Shown piece by piece: positions 8,756 through 17,789 of a stretch of DNA of 64,000 nucleotides (position 1 is its first letter; every line of letters starts with the position of its first letter). Origin of the DNA: Mycolicibacter minnesotensis. GTDB lineage: Bacteria; Actinomycetota; Actinomycetes; Mycobacteriales; Mycobacteriaceae. Under the pieces are notes generated by a model. That model was not told where the DNA came from. It saw only the letters and a program-made list of their open reading frames with translations, and made no database searches. The stretch spans positions 1,178,001 to 1,242,000 of the forward strand of contig NZ_AP022589.1 of the NCBI RefSeq assembly GCF_010731755.1, read 5' to 3'. The position numbers were made by a program, and so were the translations under genes.

Positions 8756-9943
8756 TCATTCCTCATAGTGGGCGGCCGTGCCGGGCGGGATCTTGAACGG
8801 GTCGGCGGCCTGACCGGACAGGTTTGCCATCTCGCCGATCAAGAAGTCGGGTGGGTTGAGGATGTCGTGCATGTGCGGCATGTTCGGGTCGAAACCGCCA
8901 GTGGTGAACACCGTTTCGCCGAATCGCCGCAGTGTCATGTCGAAGATGACATAGACGTTGAGGAAGTCGCCGCGCACAGCGTTGCGCAGATACATTGACG
9001 GGAACGGGAACGTGGGAATGAACGGGAACGCCGTCACCAATTCGTTGGCGTTGTCGGCGAACGCCTTGACGATCGGGTACAGGTCCTTGACGTCGGCCGC
9101 GAAGTCTTCCTTGGCCTCGCTCATGATGCGCGACCCGACCACGGCCAGCCGCTGCAGCGCGCCGAAGGCATCGACGATGTTGCTGCGGTTGTCGTTGAGC
9201 ACCTGCAACGCCGCGGGCATGGTGTCCAGCGCCCGCGCCAGGCTGGGAGCGCTGCGAGCCAGCGTCGCACCCACCCGATTGAGGCCCTCGGCGGCCGCGA
9301 TGATGTCGCGGGCCTGGTGGTCCAGCGACGCCGTGAGTTCGGCCAGTCGCGGCACCAGCTCGGCGAACGTACCGGCACGGCCGGCCACCGCGGCGTAGGC
9401 CTCTTCGGTGATGTCCTGCACCGCACCGAGATTGCCCTGGTTGACCACCACACCCAACGAAGACAGCACTTCTTCGGTGCTGGGGTAGCGCCCGGTCCGG
9501 CTCAGGGGTATCTCGTCCCCGGGTGCGAGATGGCCCGCCGGCGGCTGATCTGTGGGCTCGGCCAGTTCGATGTGCTGGGAACCCAACAGTGACGTCTGCG
9601 CGACCTTGGCGATGGCGTTGGACGGCAGATGAACATCGCCATCCAAGGACAGCTTGACCGCGGCATAGAAACTGCCGTCAGGCTGCTGCACCGCCCGGAT
9701 ACCCGAGACGCTTCCGACCGTGACGTCATCGACCATGACCGGCGAGTTCTGCGGCAGGGTGGTCACGTCCGGCAGTTGCACCGTAACGGTGTAAGAGCCT
9801 TTACCGTGGCCCGCGGTGCCCGGCATGTTCAGTGAGTTCAGCCCGCCGAACTGGCAACCCGACAGCACCAACATCCCAGCGCCGAGCACGGCGCTTCGCC
9901 GCCCGCCACGCCGCAGCGCAGCGGCAAGAGACTTCACGCTCAT
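8756..9943 (-). CDS. lprN: Mce4E lipoprotein LprN
   Basis: The 395-aa protein has a signal peptide ending in the lipobox LSGC (Cys at residue 30), so it is lipid-anchored, as mycobacterial MceE proteins are. The MlaD domain follows (YTVTVQLPDVTTLPQNSPVM), then a helical region for tube assembly. It is the fifth Mce subunit of the mce4 sterol importer. The start overlaps the mce4D stop by ATGA at 9940-9943, showing tight translational coupling. Confidence 0.95.
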   Translation of the reverse strand: MSVKSLAAALRRGGRRSAVLGAGMLVLSGCQFGGLNSLNMPGTAGHGKGSYTVTVQLPDVTTLPQNSPVMVDDVTVGSVSGIRAVQQPDGSFYAAVKLSLDGDVHLPSNAIAKVAQTSLLGSQHIELAEPTDQPPAGHLAPGDEIPLSRTGRYPSTEEVLSSLGVVVNQGNLGAVQDITEEAYAAVAGRAGTFAELVPRLAELTASLDHQARDIIAAAEGLNRVGATLARSAPSLARALDTMPAALQVLNDNRSNIVDAFGALQRLAVVGSRIMSEAKEDFAADVKDLYPIVKAFADNANELVTAFPFIPTFPFPSMYLRNAVRGDFLNVYVIFDMTLRRFGETVFTTGGFDPNMPHMHDILNPPDFLIGEMANLSGQAADPFKIPPGTAAHYEE

Positions 9944-11274
9944 CCGCCCTCCCGTGGTGCACCGGCACCGGGCTGGGCCGGCCCGGTCGGGCCGGGCGGC
10001 TTGCCCAGCTGCCCCGGCAACGGCGGCGGCAGGAACAACGCCGCGACGTCTTCAGTGCTGGGTGGAGTGACACCCGGTGCAGGCAGCCATTTCAGGTACG
10101 GCAGCGGCGTCTGGGACTTGGCCTCGGTAGCCGGAGTGTCGTAGATGATCTGGCCCTTGTAGGCGGTGATCGAGTTGACCGGATGGAACAGCAACGGGAC
10201 GAAGTTCATCGCCCAGCGCCGCATGACCGGTCCCATCCGCTCCTTGCAGATCTCGGCCCGCTTGAAGTTGTCTGGAACCGAACCGACATCGAAGACGCCG
10301 CCGCAGATGAACTGCACCGGGTTGGCGAAGTCCGGCAGCGACAGCAGGCCGGCCAGCGAACCCTGGGCGGGGTTGTAGATGTTGTAGAAGTTGACCAGGC
10401 CGTGCGGCGTGATGTGCAGTACCTGCTCGAAGTTGTCACTCTGATCCGAGAGTGTTTTGGTGAACTCCGCCAGCTTGTCGACCTGCGCGATCAATGCGTC
10501 GTTGTTGTTGTGCAGGAATCCACGGACGTCGCGCAACGCCTGACTGAGGGTGCCCAGCGTGACGTCCAGGTCGGCCGAGCTCTCGGCCAATACTCCCGAC
10601 ACCGCAGCGACGTGGTCGGTGAACTGGACGATCTGCTCGTTACTGCCCGAGAGCGCCTCCACCAGGACCTGCAGGTTCTTGACGGTGCCGAAGAGGTCGG
10701 TGCGTGAGTCACCGAGCCGTCCGGTGGTGGTCGACAGTTCCCGCAGGGCGTTGCGGAACGAGTCGCCGTTGCCGTCGAAGGTGTCGGCGGCCTGGTTGAC
10801 GAACGCGCTCAGCGCGCCGTTGAGCTTGCCCTGCTCCGGGCCCAACTGGGCGCTGAGCTGAGTCAGCTCCTGCTTGACCTCGTCCCACTCGACCGGGACG
10901 GCGGTGCGATCTTCACCCAGGACGGCCCCATCGGCGAGCTTCTCTCCCTCGGTGTAGGCCGGGGCCAGCTGAACGACTCGCGCCGAGACGATATTGGGCG
11001 CCATCAGCAACGCGTGAACGTCGGCCGGCAACGGCACGCCCTTGTTCACCGACATGGTGATCTTGACGTTCTCGGCGCGCGGCTCGATGGACTCGATACG
11101 GCCGACCGGGACCCCGACCACCCGGACGTCGTCACCCGGGTAGAGGCCCACCGCGGAGGCGAAATAGCCGGTGATGCGGTAGCTGCGCTGGGCGGGCAGC
11201 ACCACATAGGCCGCGACGGCCAGCAGTACGGCGAGCACACCGGCGAGGACGATGCGTGAGGTTCGGCGCGTCAT
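9940..11274 (-). CDS. mce4D: Mce4D, sterol importer subunit
   Basis: The 444-aa Mce protein has an N-terminal membrane anchor (IVLAGVLAVLLAVAAYVVLP) and an MlaD domain (ITGYFASAVGLYPGDDVRVVGVPVG). A long amphipathic helical domain precedes a proline-rich tail. It forms part of the heteromeric Mce4 shuttle. The start overlaps mce4C's end (ATGA, 11271-11274). Length agrees with H37Rv Mce4D (about 451 aa). Confidence 0.95.
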   Translation of the reverse strand: MTRRTSRIVLAGVLAVLLAVAAYVVLPAQRSYRITGYFASAVGLYPGDDVRVVGVPVGRIESIEPRAENVKITMSVNKGVPLPADVHALLMAPNIVSARVVQLAPAYTEGEKLADGAVLGEDRTAVPVEWDEVKQELTQLSAQLGPEQGKLNGALSAFVNQAADTFDGNGDSFRNALRELSTTTGRLGDSRTDLFGTVKNLQVLVEALSGSNEQIVQFTDHVAAVSGVLAESSADLDVTLGTLSQALRDVRGFLHNNNDALIAQVDKLAEFTKTLSDQSDNFEQVLHITPHGLVNFYNIYNPAQGSLAGLLSLPDFANPVQFICGGVFDVGSVPDNFKRAEICKERMGPVMRRWAMNFVPLLFHPVNSITAYKGQIIYDTPATEAKSQTPLPYLKWLPAPGVTPPSTEDVAALFLPPPLPGQLGKPPGPTGPAQPGAGAPREGG

Positions 11275-12356
11275 GGCGACTTCGGCCTGATGACGGTGCG
11301 GTCGGAGATCATCCCGCGCAGGTAGTCGGCCAGGCTGTCGGGGAGCTTGCCGGGCTGGAAGAACATGTCGACCATCACCTCGGCCATCGTCGGCGGCGGC
11401 AGACCGTACAGGTTGATCTGGAAGCCCGGTCCCGAGGCCACCACCTCTCCGAGCGTGGTGGCGTATCCGGGCAACCGGTCCAGCGCTCCGACGATCCGAT
11501 CCTCGCGCTCGATCAGATTGTCCAGTACCAGGTTGAGCTTATTCAGGGTCGGACCGATCTCCCTTTCGTTATCGGTCACGAAACCGGAAAGCTGTTGCGA
11601 CACATCGCCAATTCCACCGATCAGGGCGCCGAGGGCCTGTCGGCGCTCATCCAGCGCCGCGAACAGCTGGTTACCGTCGAGGACCAGCTGGTTGACCTGG
11701 CCGGCACGCTGATTGAGCACGCCGGTGACCACCTTGGCGTGCGTCAGCAACTGCCCCAGGGCCTCGTCACGGCGGTTGATGCTGCGCGACAGCGCGGCCA
11801 CCCCGTCGAGTGCTCCGCGCAGCTGCGGCGTTGCCTCGCGCATCGAGTCGGTGAGCACCTGGAGCGCCTCTTCGAAGCGCGGCTTGTCCAGGTCGCGGAC
11901 ATTTCCGCCGAGGTCCTGCAGGGCGTTGTTGAGCGTGTAGGGAGCGCGGGTGCGCTCGAGCGGAATCTCGGTGACTGAGCCGGCACCGGCGGGGGTGACC
12001 GACAGCGCCTTCTCACCCAGCACGGTGTCGGTGCGGATGGCGGCCAACGACTGGTCCCCCACCCGGACCTGGCGGTCCACGGTGAAGTCCACCTTGGCGC
12101 TGGCCCCGGCCAACGACACCGACTTGACCTTGCCCACCCGAATGCCGGACACCGTCACGTCGTTGCCGGCGATGATGCCGCCGGCATCGGCGAAGTAGGC
12201 GTGATAGTTCTTGCCCTGCGGCCAGAACGGCAGGCTGGTGTAACCGAATGACACCACCATCAGGAACGTCACCAGTGCGATGCCCAAAAGACCCGTGCGA
12301 ACCGGGTTTACGCCGTCACTCTTTGACAGGAGAGCACCTCCCCTTGCTGGTGTCAT
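11271..12356 (-). CDS. mce4C: Mce4C, sterol importer subunit
   Basis: The 361-aa Mce protein has a membrane anchor (LLGIALVTFLMVVSFGY) followed by FWPQGKNYHAYFADAGGIIAGNDVTVSGIRVGKV of the MlaD domain, broken here only for description. The C-terminus is GKLPDSLADYLRGM...RPKSP, as in H37Rv Mce4C. The ATG at 12356, overlapping the mce4B 3' end by 41 nt, gives a ~20-residue cytoplasmic N-terminus similar to H37Rv; the longer start at 12386 looks less likely. It sits inside the operon between mce4B and mce4D. Confidence 0.92.
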   Translation of the reverse strand: MTPARGGALLSKSDGVNPVRTGLLGIALVTFLMVVSFGYTSLPFWPQGKNYHAYFADAGGIIAGNDVTVSGIRVGKVKSVSLAGASAKVDFTVDRQVRVGDQSLAAIRTDTVLGEKALSVTPAGAGSVTEIPLERTRAPYTLNNALQDLGGNVRDLDKPRFEEALQVLTDSMREATPQLRGALDGVAALSRSINRRDEALGQLLTHAKVVTGVLNQRAGQVNQLVLDGNQLFAALDERRQALGALIGGIGDVSQQLSGFVTDNEREIGPTLNKLNLVLDNLIEREDRIVGALDRLPGYATTLGEVVASGPGFQINLYGLPPPTMAEVMVDMFFQPGKLPDSLADYLRGMISDRTVIRPKSP

Positions 12357-13353
12357 TCTGGCCACCCATGGGCAGGATGATGTCACTGCCGGCGGGGCCG
12401 TTGAACTTCAGCGCGACCGTGCAGTAGTTGATGTTGAAGAACGAGCCGTAGGCGCCCAATGCGTTCAAGCGCAGGTAGTTCTCCTCCAACGGATCGATGA
12501 CGTCGTTGAGCTCCTGCTTGCGCTTGTCCAGCACCGTAGCCAACGGCCGCGCGTTTTCGAGCACGCCCTGCAGCGGCCGCCGAGTGCGGCGCAGCGTGTC
12601 GGTCAGATCGTTCTCGACCGAGGCCAGCGGTCCGATGGCGCCCGCGATCGCGTCCTTACCTTGGGCCAGCCCGGTGATCAGCTGCTGGAGGCGATCGACG
12701 GTGGCGTCGAACTGTTCGCTCTTCTCGTCGACGGTGCCCAGCACGGTGTTCAAGTTGTTGATCACGTCGCCGATCAGCTGGTCACGAGAAGCCAGCGTGG
12801 TGGTGAACGAGCTGGTGCTCGCCAGCATCTGAGTCAGGGCGCCGCCCTGACCCTGCAGCAGCTCGATGAGCGCATTGCTGATCTCGTTGATCTTCCCGCC
12901 GTCCAGACCCTTGAGCAGCGGGCGCATACCGCCGAGCAATGCATCCAGGTCCAGGGCCGGCTGAGTGTGGTCTCGGGCGATGGTGCCGCCCGGCGGCAGC
13001 TTGCCCATGTCGCCTGCGCCCGAGGCGATCTCGAGATACCGGTCGCCGACCAGGTTTTCATAGCGGATCAGGGCACGGGTCGAATCGTAGAGCTGGTAGC
13101 GCTTGTCCAGATCGAAGGTGACCCGGACGTGGTTGTCCGGGGTCAGCTCGACCCGCTTGACCGTGCCCACCGGGATGCCGGCGATCCGCACATCCTGGCC
13201 GCCCTTGAGCCGGGACGCCGTGACGAAATCGGCGTGGTAGGTGTTGTTCGAGGTGAATCGGAACTCGCCGAACACCACCACCAGGCCGGCGGAGACCAGC
13301 AGCATGGCCAGGGAGAAGATCGCAACCTTGATCAGGGTGCCGCGCGACGACAT
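12316..13353 (-). CDS. mce4B: Mce4B, sterol importer subunit
   Basis: The 345-aa Mce protein has an N-terminal anchor (IFSLAMLLVSAGLVVVFGEF) and an MlaD domain with ASRLKGGQDVRIAGIPVGTV. The helical domain has a conserved Cys pair near the C-terminus (INYCTVAL and GRCSP). Length is near H37Rv Mce4B (about 350 aa). The start codon shares one base with the mce4A stop (TGATG), indicating coupled translation. Confidence 0.95.
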   Translation of the reverse strand: MSSRGTLIKVAIFSLAMLLVSAGLVVVFGEFRFTSNNTYHADFVTASRLKGGQDVRIAGIPVGTVKRVELTPDNHVRVTFDLDKRYQLYDSTRALIRYENLVGDRYLEIASGAGDMGKLPPGGTIARDHTQPALDLDALLGGMRPLLKGLDGGKINEISNALIELLQGQGGALTQMLASTSSFTTTLASRDQLIGDVINNLNTVLGTVDEKSEQFDATVDRLQQLITGLAQGKDAIAGAIGPLASVENDLTDTLRRTRRPLQGVLENARPLATVLDKRKQELNDVIDPLEENYLRLNALGAYGSFFNINYCTVALKFNGPAGSDIILPMGGQNDTSKGRCSPVKE

Positions 13354-14552
13354 CAGTATTCATCCCGTTCCGCGAATGCCCCGTTGAAGAGGAATTGCGC
13401 TGTGGAGGGGGCGTCGAACTGGACCTCGGTGTTGGGCTGGAACGGGATGTAGGCGCTGTCGGTCACCAGGAACGGCGACCGGAACCACGACCCGCCGTAT
13501 TGCTTGCTCGGCAGATCGGGCAACCCACGGCAGTTCGGCCCGCCGGTCGCGTTGGCCACCGGCAGGCTCTCCGGGTAGGTGTAGGCCGGTGCGCCCGGGA
13601 TGAAGCTGGACTGCACATACAGGGCGGGCTTGGTACCACCCAGCGACGGACCGAAGCGTTCCAGGGCCTTTTCGATTCCCTTGAGGAGGCAACCGAACTC
13701 CGGTGAGTACTCGGCCAGCAGGCTGCTCATGGCGCGGAACCGCTGGACCCCGGCGATGAAGTCGTCGGCGGCCGGGGCAAGGGTGTCGTAGCCGTTGTTG
13801 GCCAGACCCGTCGTTGCCAGCAGCGCCTTGTTCAAGTTCTCCCGCTGATCCACCAAGGTCTTGCTGATCGCCGGGATGTTGTCGAAGGTGGTAGCCAGGT
13901 CCGGGGCGGCATCACCATAGATATTGCCGACGACGGCGGTCTTGGCGAAGCCCGACTGCAGTTGCGGCAGCTTCGGATTGAGCTTCCCGAGGTAGCTGTT
14001 CAGCCCGGACAGCAGCTCGCCCAGGTTCTGTCCATTGCCGCGCAGCCCCTCGGCCAGTGCGCTGACGGAGCCGTTGAGTTGCACCGGGTCGATCTTGTCC
14101 AGCACATCGGTCAGCTTCTGGAACAGGGTGTTGACTTCGAGCTGCACGTGAGACGCCGGAACGTTCGCACCGTTGCGCAGCGCGGCGCCGGACGGCACCG
14201 GCGGCGGAATGAACTCCACCGACTTGGCCCCGAAGATGGTGTTGCCGGCAATGTGCACCGCGGCGTTCGACGGAATCTGATGCATGGCAGCACTGTCGAT
14301 CGCCAGCGACAGCTTGGCCTGATCACCCTGATAGGCGATCGATTTGACCTTGCCGACCTGAATACCGCGGTACTTGACCTTGGCGTCTTGTTCCATCACC
14401 AGGCCGGCCCGCGGCGAGGTGACGGTGACCTTGTCGGTGGAGCTGAAGACCGACACGTAGGACATATAGGTGAAGACGGTGGCGGCAAGCAGGATCGCAC
14501 CGAGGATTGCCGCAGCAAGCCTCACCTGGGTACGAGTCGATCCCGTTTGCAC
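13353..14552 (-). CDS. mce4A: Mce4A, sterol importer subunit
   Basis: The 399-aa first Mce subunit has a membrane anchor (AAAILGAILLAATVFTYM) and an MlaD domain including AGLVMEQDAKVKYRGIQVGKV. The long helical domain and the C-terminal FNGAFAERDEY follow. Length matches H37Rv Mce4A (about 400 aa). It starts 14 nt after yrbE4B and leads the mce4A-F run. Mce4A is essential for cholesterol uptake in the known system. Confidence 0.95.
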   Translation of the reverse strand: MQTGSTRTQVRLAAAILGAILLAATVFTYMSYVSVFSSTDKVTVTSPRAGLVMEQDAKVKYRGIQVGKVKSIAYQGDQAKLSLAIDSAAMHQIPSNAAVHIAGNTIFGAKSVEFIPPPVPSGAALRNGANVPASHVQLEVNTLFQKLTDVLDKIDPVQLNGSVSALAEGLRGNGQNLGELLSGLNSYLGKLNPKLPQLQSGFAKTAVVGNIYGDAAPDLATTFDNIPAISKTLVDQRENLNKALLATTGLANNGYDTLAPAADDFIAGVQRFRAMSSLLAEYSPEFGCLLKGIEKALERFGPSLGGTKPALYVQSSFIPGAPAYTYPESLPVANATGGPNCRGLPDLPSKQYGGSWFRSPFLVTDSAYIPFQPNTEVQFDAPSTAQFLFNGAFAERDEY

Positions 14553-14566
14553 GTGTAATTCCCCTG

Positions 14567-15409
14567 CTAGCCCGAAAGATTGAAGTTACCGGACCCGCCG
14601 TATACGGCGAGCGAAACGAACAACGTAATGACGACCACAACCACCAGCGAGGTGCGCACGGCCTGACCGACGGCGATGCCCACCCCGACGGGGCCGCCGG
14701 CTGCGTTGTAGCCGTAATTGGTGTGCACCAGCATCACCGCGACCGACATGATGATCGCCTGCAGGAAGGACCACAGCAGATCCGTGGGGATCAGGAACGT
14801 ATCGAAGTAGTGGTCGTAGAGGCCCGGCGACTGCGCGTTGATGAACACCGTGGTGGACCGTGCAGCGAAGAATGCGGCCAGCACCGACAGTGAATACAGC
14901 GGGATGATCGCGATCAGGCCGGCCACCAGCCGGGTCGAGACCAGGTAGGAAATGGCATGCACCGCCATCGCTTCGACGGCGTCGATCTCCTCGGCCACCC
15001 GCATGGCGCCCAGCTGGGCTGTGGTGCCGGCCCCAATGGTGGCGGCCAGTGCGATACCGGCCACCACTGGGGCGACGATCCGGACATTGAGGAATGCCGA
15101 CAGGAATCCGGTCAGCGCCTCGATGCCGATGTTGCCCAGCGACGAGAAGCCCTGGACCGCGATCACTCCACCGGAGGCCAGGGTGAGGAAAGTGGCCACC
15201 CCGACCGTTCCGCCGATGATGGCCAGCGCGCCGGTGCCCATGGTGATCTCGGCGATCAGCCGGATGGTCTCCTTGCGGTACTTCGTCAGCGCGTTGGGGA
15301 CGTAGCGGATCGATTCGGCGTAGAACAGTGCCTGCTCACCGAAGTTGTCGACGGCTTTGGGCACCCCACGAAACAGCCGCCGGAACCGCAACGTGGCGTC
15401 GTAGCTCAT
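14567..15409 (-). CDS. yrbE4B: YrbE4B, Mce4 permease subunit
   Basis: The 280-aa MlaE-family integral membrane protein has five to six hydrophobic segments. It contains the conserved cytoplasmic EQ-loop-like motif GTTAQLGAMRVAEEIDAVEAMAV, described here in parts, which contacts the MceG ATPase. The start at 15409 overlaps the yrbE4A stop by ATGA and gives exactly the 280 aa of H37Rv YrbE4B; a longer frame to 15466 is open but has no reason to be used. It pairs with YrbE4A as the inner-membrane channel. Confidence 0.95.
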   Translation of the reverse strand: MSYDATLRFRRLFRGVPKAVDNFGEQALFYAESIRYVPNALTKYRKETIRLIAEITMGTGALAIIGGTVGVATFLTLASGGVIAVQGFSSLGNIGIEALTGFLSAFLNVRIVAPVVAGIALAATIGAGTTAQLGAMRVAEEIDAVEAMAVHAISYLVSTRLVAGLIAIIPLYSLSVLAAFFAARSTTVFINAQSPGLYDHYFDTFLIPTDLLWSFLQAIIMSVAVMLVHTNYGYNAAGGPVGVGIAVGQAVRTSLVVVVVITLFVSLAVYGGSGNFNLSG

Positions 15410-16170
15410 TTGACCAGCACCCGGACGCTGATCGCGGTCATGACCACGTTGATGACGAACAGACAAATAAAGGCGTAGACCACGGTCTCGTTGACCGCGT
15501 TGCCCACGCCCTGGGGTCCGCCCTTGGCGGTCAGTCCGCGATAACAGCCGATCAGGCCGGCCGCGGTGCCGAACAGCAGCGCCTTGATCTCGGCCATCAC
15601 CAACTCACCGAGGCCGGTGAGCACGGTGAGCCCGTTGATGAAGGCGCCGGGGTTGACGCCCTGCAGAAAGACGGAGAACACGTAGCCGCCGACCAGGCCG
15701 ATCGCACACACCAGGCCGTTGAGCATCAGCGCCACGAAGGTCGACGCCAGGGCTCGGGGCACCACCAGCCGGTGGATCGGGTCGATGCCGAGCACGCGCA
15801 TCGCGTCGATCTCTTCGCGAATGGTTCGCGCGCCCAGATCCGCACAGATGGCGGTCGCGCCCGCGCCGGCCACCACGAGCACGGTGACCACCGGCCCCAG
15901 CTGGGTGATGGTGCCGAAGGCGGTTCCGGCGCCGGACAGGTCGGCCGCGCCGATCTCGCGCAACAGGATGTTGAGAGTGAACGCCACCAGCACGGTGAAC
16001 GGGATGGCCACCAGCACCGTCGGCAGCAGCGACACCCGAGCGATCATCCAGGTCTGGTCGAGGAACTCGCGGTACTGGAACGGCCGACGGAACATGGCCC
16101 GAAACGTCTCCAGCGACATCTCGACGAAACCGCCCACGGCCCGAGCCGGAACCGTGAGCTGTTCGATCAA
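15406..16170 (-). CDS. yrbE4A: YrbE4A, Mce4 permease subunit
   Basis: The 254-aa MlaE-family permease has multiple membrane spans and the conserved ATPase-contact region ICADLGARTIREEIDAMRVL. The TTG at 16170 is chosen because GGGAAGGA sits 6 nt upstream and the resulting protein (LIEQLTVPARAVGGF onward) has the same length as H37Rv YrbE4A. An ATG upstream at 16233 would add 21 residues across this ribosome site. It is the first gene of the mce4 operon. Two KstR boxes lie in the 241-bp region upstream. Confidence 0.93.
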   Translation of the reverse strand: MIEQLTVPARAVGGFVEMSLETFRAMFRRPFQYREFLDQTWMIARVSLLPTVLVAIPFTVLVAFTLNILLREIGAADLSGAGTAFGTITQLGPVVTVLVVAGAGATAICADLGARTIREEIDAMRVLGIDPIHRLVVPRALASTFVALMLNGLVCAIGLVGGYVFSVFLQGVNPGAFINGLTVLTGLGELVMAEIKALLFGTAAGLIGCYRGLTAKGGPQGVGNAVNETVVYAFICLFVINVVMTAISVRVLVK

Positions 16171-16299
16171 GAGACGTCCTTCCCTCAGGTCGGGCTTCCG
16201 GGGCATCGGTGGTCGCAAAACTGTATCCGGCAACCTGCTGCAACCGGCGTCAATTCGTGCAATTCAGACCCCGCCCCACGTGAGCCAGATCATATTAAC

Positions 16300-16313
16300 T
16301 AGAACACGTTCTC
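16300..16313. promoter_or_regulatory. Putative KstR operator, mce4 promoter region (site 1)
   Basis: TAGAACACGTTCTC matches TnnAACnnGTTnnA except the final base. It lies 130 nt upstream of the yrbE4A TTG codon, in the intergenic region after hsd4A. Confidence 0.75.
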
Positions 16314-16389
16314 AGTGTCAAAGGACGTGTTTTGGCCAGACTGCTGCGATATCTGGCCTGGTCAACGCACATTGTGACCTAGGCCTCGC

Positions 16390-16403
16390 TGTAACGCGTT
16401 CTA
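16390..16403. promoter_or_regulatory. Putative KstR operator, mce4 promoter region (site 2)
   Basis: TGTAACGCGTTCTA is a full match to the KstR consensus. It lies 9 nt after the hsd4A stop and 220 nt before yrbE4A. Together with the site at 16300 it suggests an internal KstR-controlled promoter for the mce4 operon. Confidence 0.75.
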
Positions 16404-16411
16404 ATTCTGTC

Positions 16412-17320
16412 CTAATCGCTGGACATGAGTTCGGAGGCCGAGAAAGTGCGGCCGGGGTCCCGGCCCGCGAAGTAATTCGCCAGCGTGGCCGACAGGCCGT
16501 CGGCGTCCCAGGCCTGGCCGTCGGCGCTGAACTTGCGCTCCACGGTCGGCGCGGCCATCAGGGTCACCTCAGGTCCGTAGACGACGAACACCTGACCGCT
16601 CACCGCCGCTGAAGCCGGTGAGGCCAGGAACCGGACCAAGGTGACGACATGCTCGGGCGACAGCGGGTCGATCTCCCCCTCGCCCACCTTGGCCTCGCCG
16701 AACACCTCGGCCGTCATCGCGGTGCGGGCACGCGGGCAGATCGCGTTGGCGGTTACGCCGTAGCGACTCAGCGCCCGGCTCGCCGAGAGCGTGAGCGCGG
16801 TGATGCCGGCCTTGGCCGCGCCGTAGTTGGCCTGTCCGACCGGGCCCATCAGACCGGCTTCCGAGGAGGTGTTGACGATGCGGCCATAGATGCCGGCGTC
16901 GGACTCCTTGGACTTCTGCCGCCAGTAGGCCGCCGCGTTGCGGGTCAGCAGGAAGTGCCCCCGCAGATGTACGGCGATCACCGCGTCGAAGTCGTCGTCG
17001 GACATGTTGAACAACATCCGGTCGCGGGTGATCCCGGCGTTGTTGACCACGATGTTCAGCCCGCCCAAGCCATCGGCGGTGCTGATGAGCTCGTCGGCGG
17101 TGGACCGCTGACTGATGTCGCCGGCCACCGGCACGCCCTTGCCGCCTGCCGTCGCGATCTCGTCGATGACATCGGAGGACTCCAACGCCGCAGCGATGTC
17201 GTTGACGACCACCGTGGCACCGGAGCGGGCCAGCCCGATCGCCTCGGCACGTCCCAGGCCGGCGGCCGCGCCGGTCACCACTGCGACCTTGCCGGTCAGA
17301 TCGATCGCGTTGTCAGTCAT
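16412..17320 (-). CDS. hsd4A: 17-beta-hydroxysteroid/side-chain hydroxyacyl-CoA dehydrogenase (Rv3502c-like SDR)
   Basis: The 302-aa SDR has TGAAAGLGRAE at the cofactor site, NNAGITRDRM, a NTSSEAG serine strand and YGAAKAGI (catalytic Tyr/Lys). It closely resembles H37Rv Rv3502c, which oxidises 3-hydroxyacyl-CoA intermediates of the steroid side chain and was earlier called a 17-beta-HSD. It lies just upstream of the mce4 operon on the same strand. No KstR box is visible in its own 82-bp upstream region, so it may be read from the fdxD promoter. Confidence 0.9.
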   Translation of the reverse strand: MTDNAIDLTGKVAVVTGAAAGLGRAEAIGLARSGATVVVNDIAAALESSDVIDEIATAGGKGVPVAGDISQRSTADELISTADGLGGLNIVVNNAGITRDRMLFNMSDDDFDAVIAVHLRGHFLLTRNAAAYWRQKSKESDAGIYGRIVNTSSEAGLMGPVGQANYGAAKAGITALTLSASRALSRYGVTANAICPRARTAMTAEVFGEAKVGEGEIDPLSPEHVVTLVRFLASPASAAVSGQVFVVYGPEVTLMAAPTVERKFSADGQAWDADGLSATLANYFAGRDPGRTFSASELMSSD

Positions 17321-17402
17321 CTACGCCGCTCCTTATATGTCGCCGGCGCACCTCGTGGTCGTCGGCGGTTATGAATACCTCTAGTAGTCGCCCGTGGCGG
17401 GC

Positions 17403-17597
17403 TTAGTCCTCGACGCGACGCAACGCGGCCCGCGGGCACTCAGCGATGGCCTGCTCGGCGTGGGCTTCCCGGTCAGCCGGGACCGGGGCGAGTTTGACCT
17501 CTGCCTGCTCGTCATCGTTCAGATCAAACAGGTCGGGGTCGATTCCGACGCAAATCGCGTTGCCCTCGCAGCGATCCAGATCTACCTCAACTCGCAT
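17403..17597 (-). CDS. fdxD: Ferredoxin, 3Fe-4S type
   Basis: The 64-aa ferredoxin carries DRCEGNAICVGIDPDLF (CxxNxxC in place of the common CxxHxxC) and AIAECPRAAL, supplying three cysteines for a [3Fe-4S] cluster. The start at 17597 has AGGAGA 6 nt upstream. Mycobacterial ferredoxins of this type pass electrons to cytochromes P450; CYP142 in this cluster is a plausible partner, which is inference. It is divergent from fadE26 with a shared KstR box. Size and place match H37Rv fdxD (Rv3503c). Confidence 0.92.
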   Translation of the reverse strand: MRVEVDLDRCEGNAICVGIDPDLFDLNDDEQAEVKLAPVPADREAHAEQAIAECPRAALRRVED

Positions 17598-17718
17598 GAC
17601 ATTCTCCTGTAAAAGCCCTGCGCCGACCGAGCTTTTCCGGCCGTCGTCGTCCACTAGTGTCACCATACGATCCGACAGCTTGCCCGCACGACCCACTAGG
17701 GCCGTTGGACCCCGGGAC

Positions 17719-17732
17719 TAGAACGTGTTACA
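17719..17732. promoter_or_regulatory. Putative KstR operator, fdxD/fadE26 divergent promoter
   Basis: TAGAACGTGTTACA is a full match to TnnAACnnGTTnnA. It sits between divergent fdxD (start 17597) and fadE26 (start 17790), so one operator could control both directions. Confidence 0.85.
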
Positions 17733-17789
17733 ACGGGCTGTCGAACCGAATCTTATCGTGACACCGATCACCCGCGAAGGACTCCCCCG

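Noticed and set aside
6845-8998. 717-codon open frame on the plus strand opposite mce4F and lprN
   Set aside because: It is the reverse of well-supported Mce genes and its product is basic and of low complexity, as expected for antisense frames in high-GC DNA.
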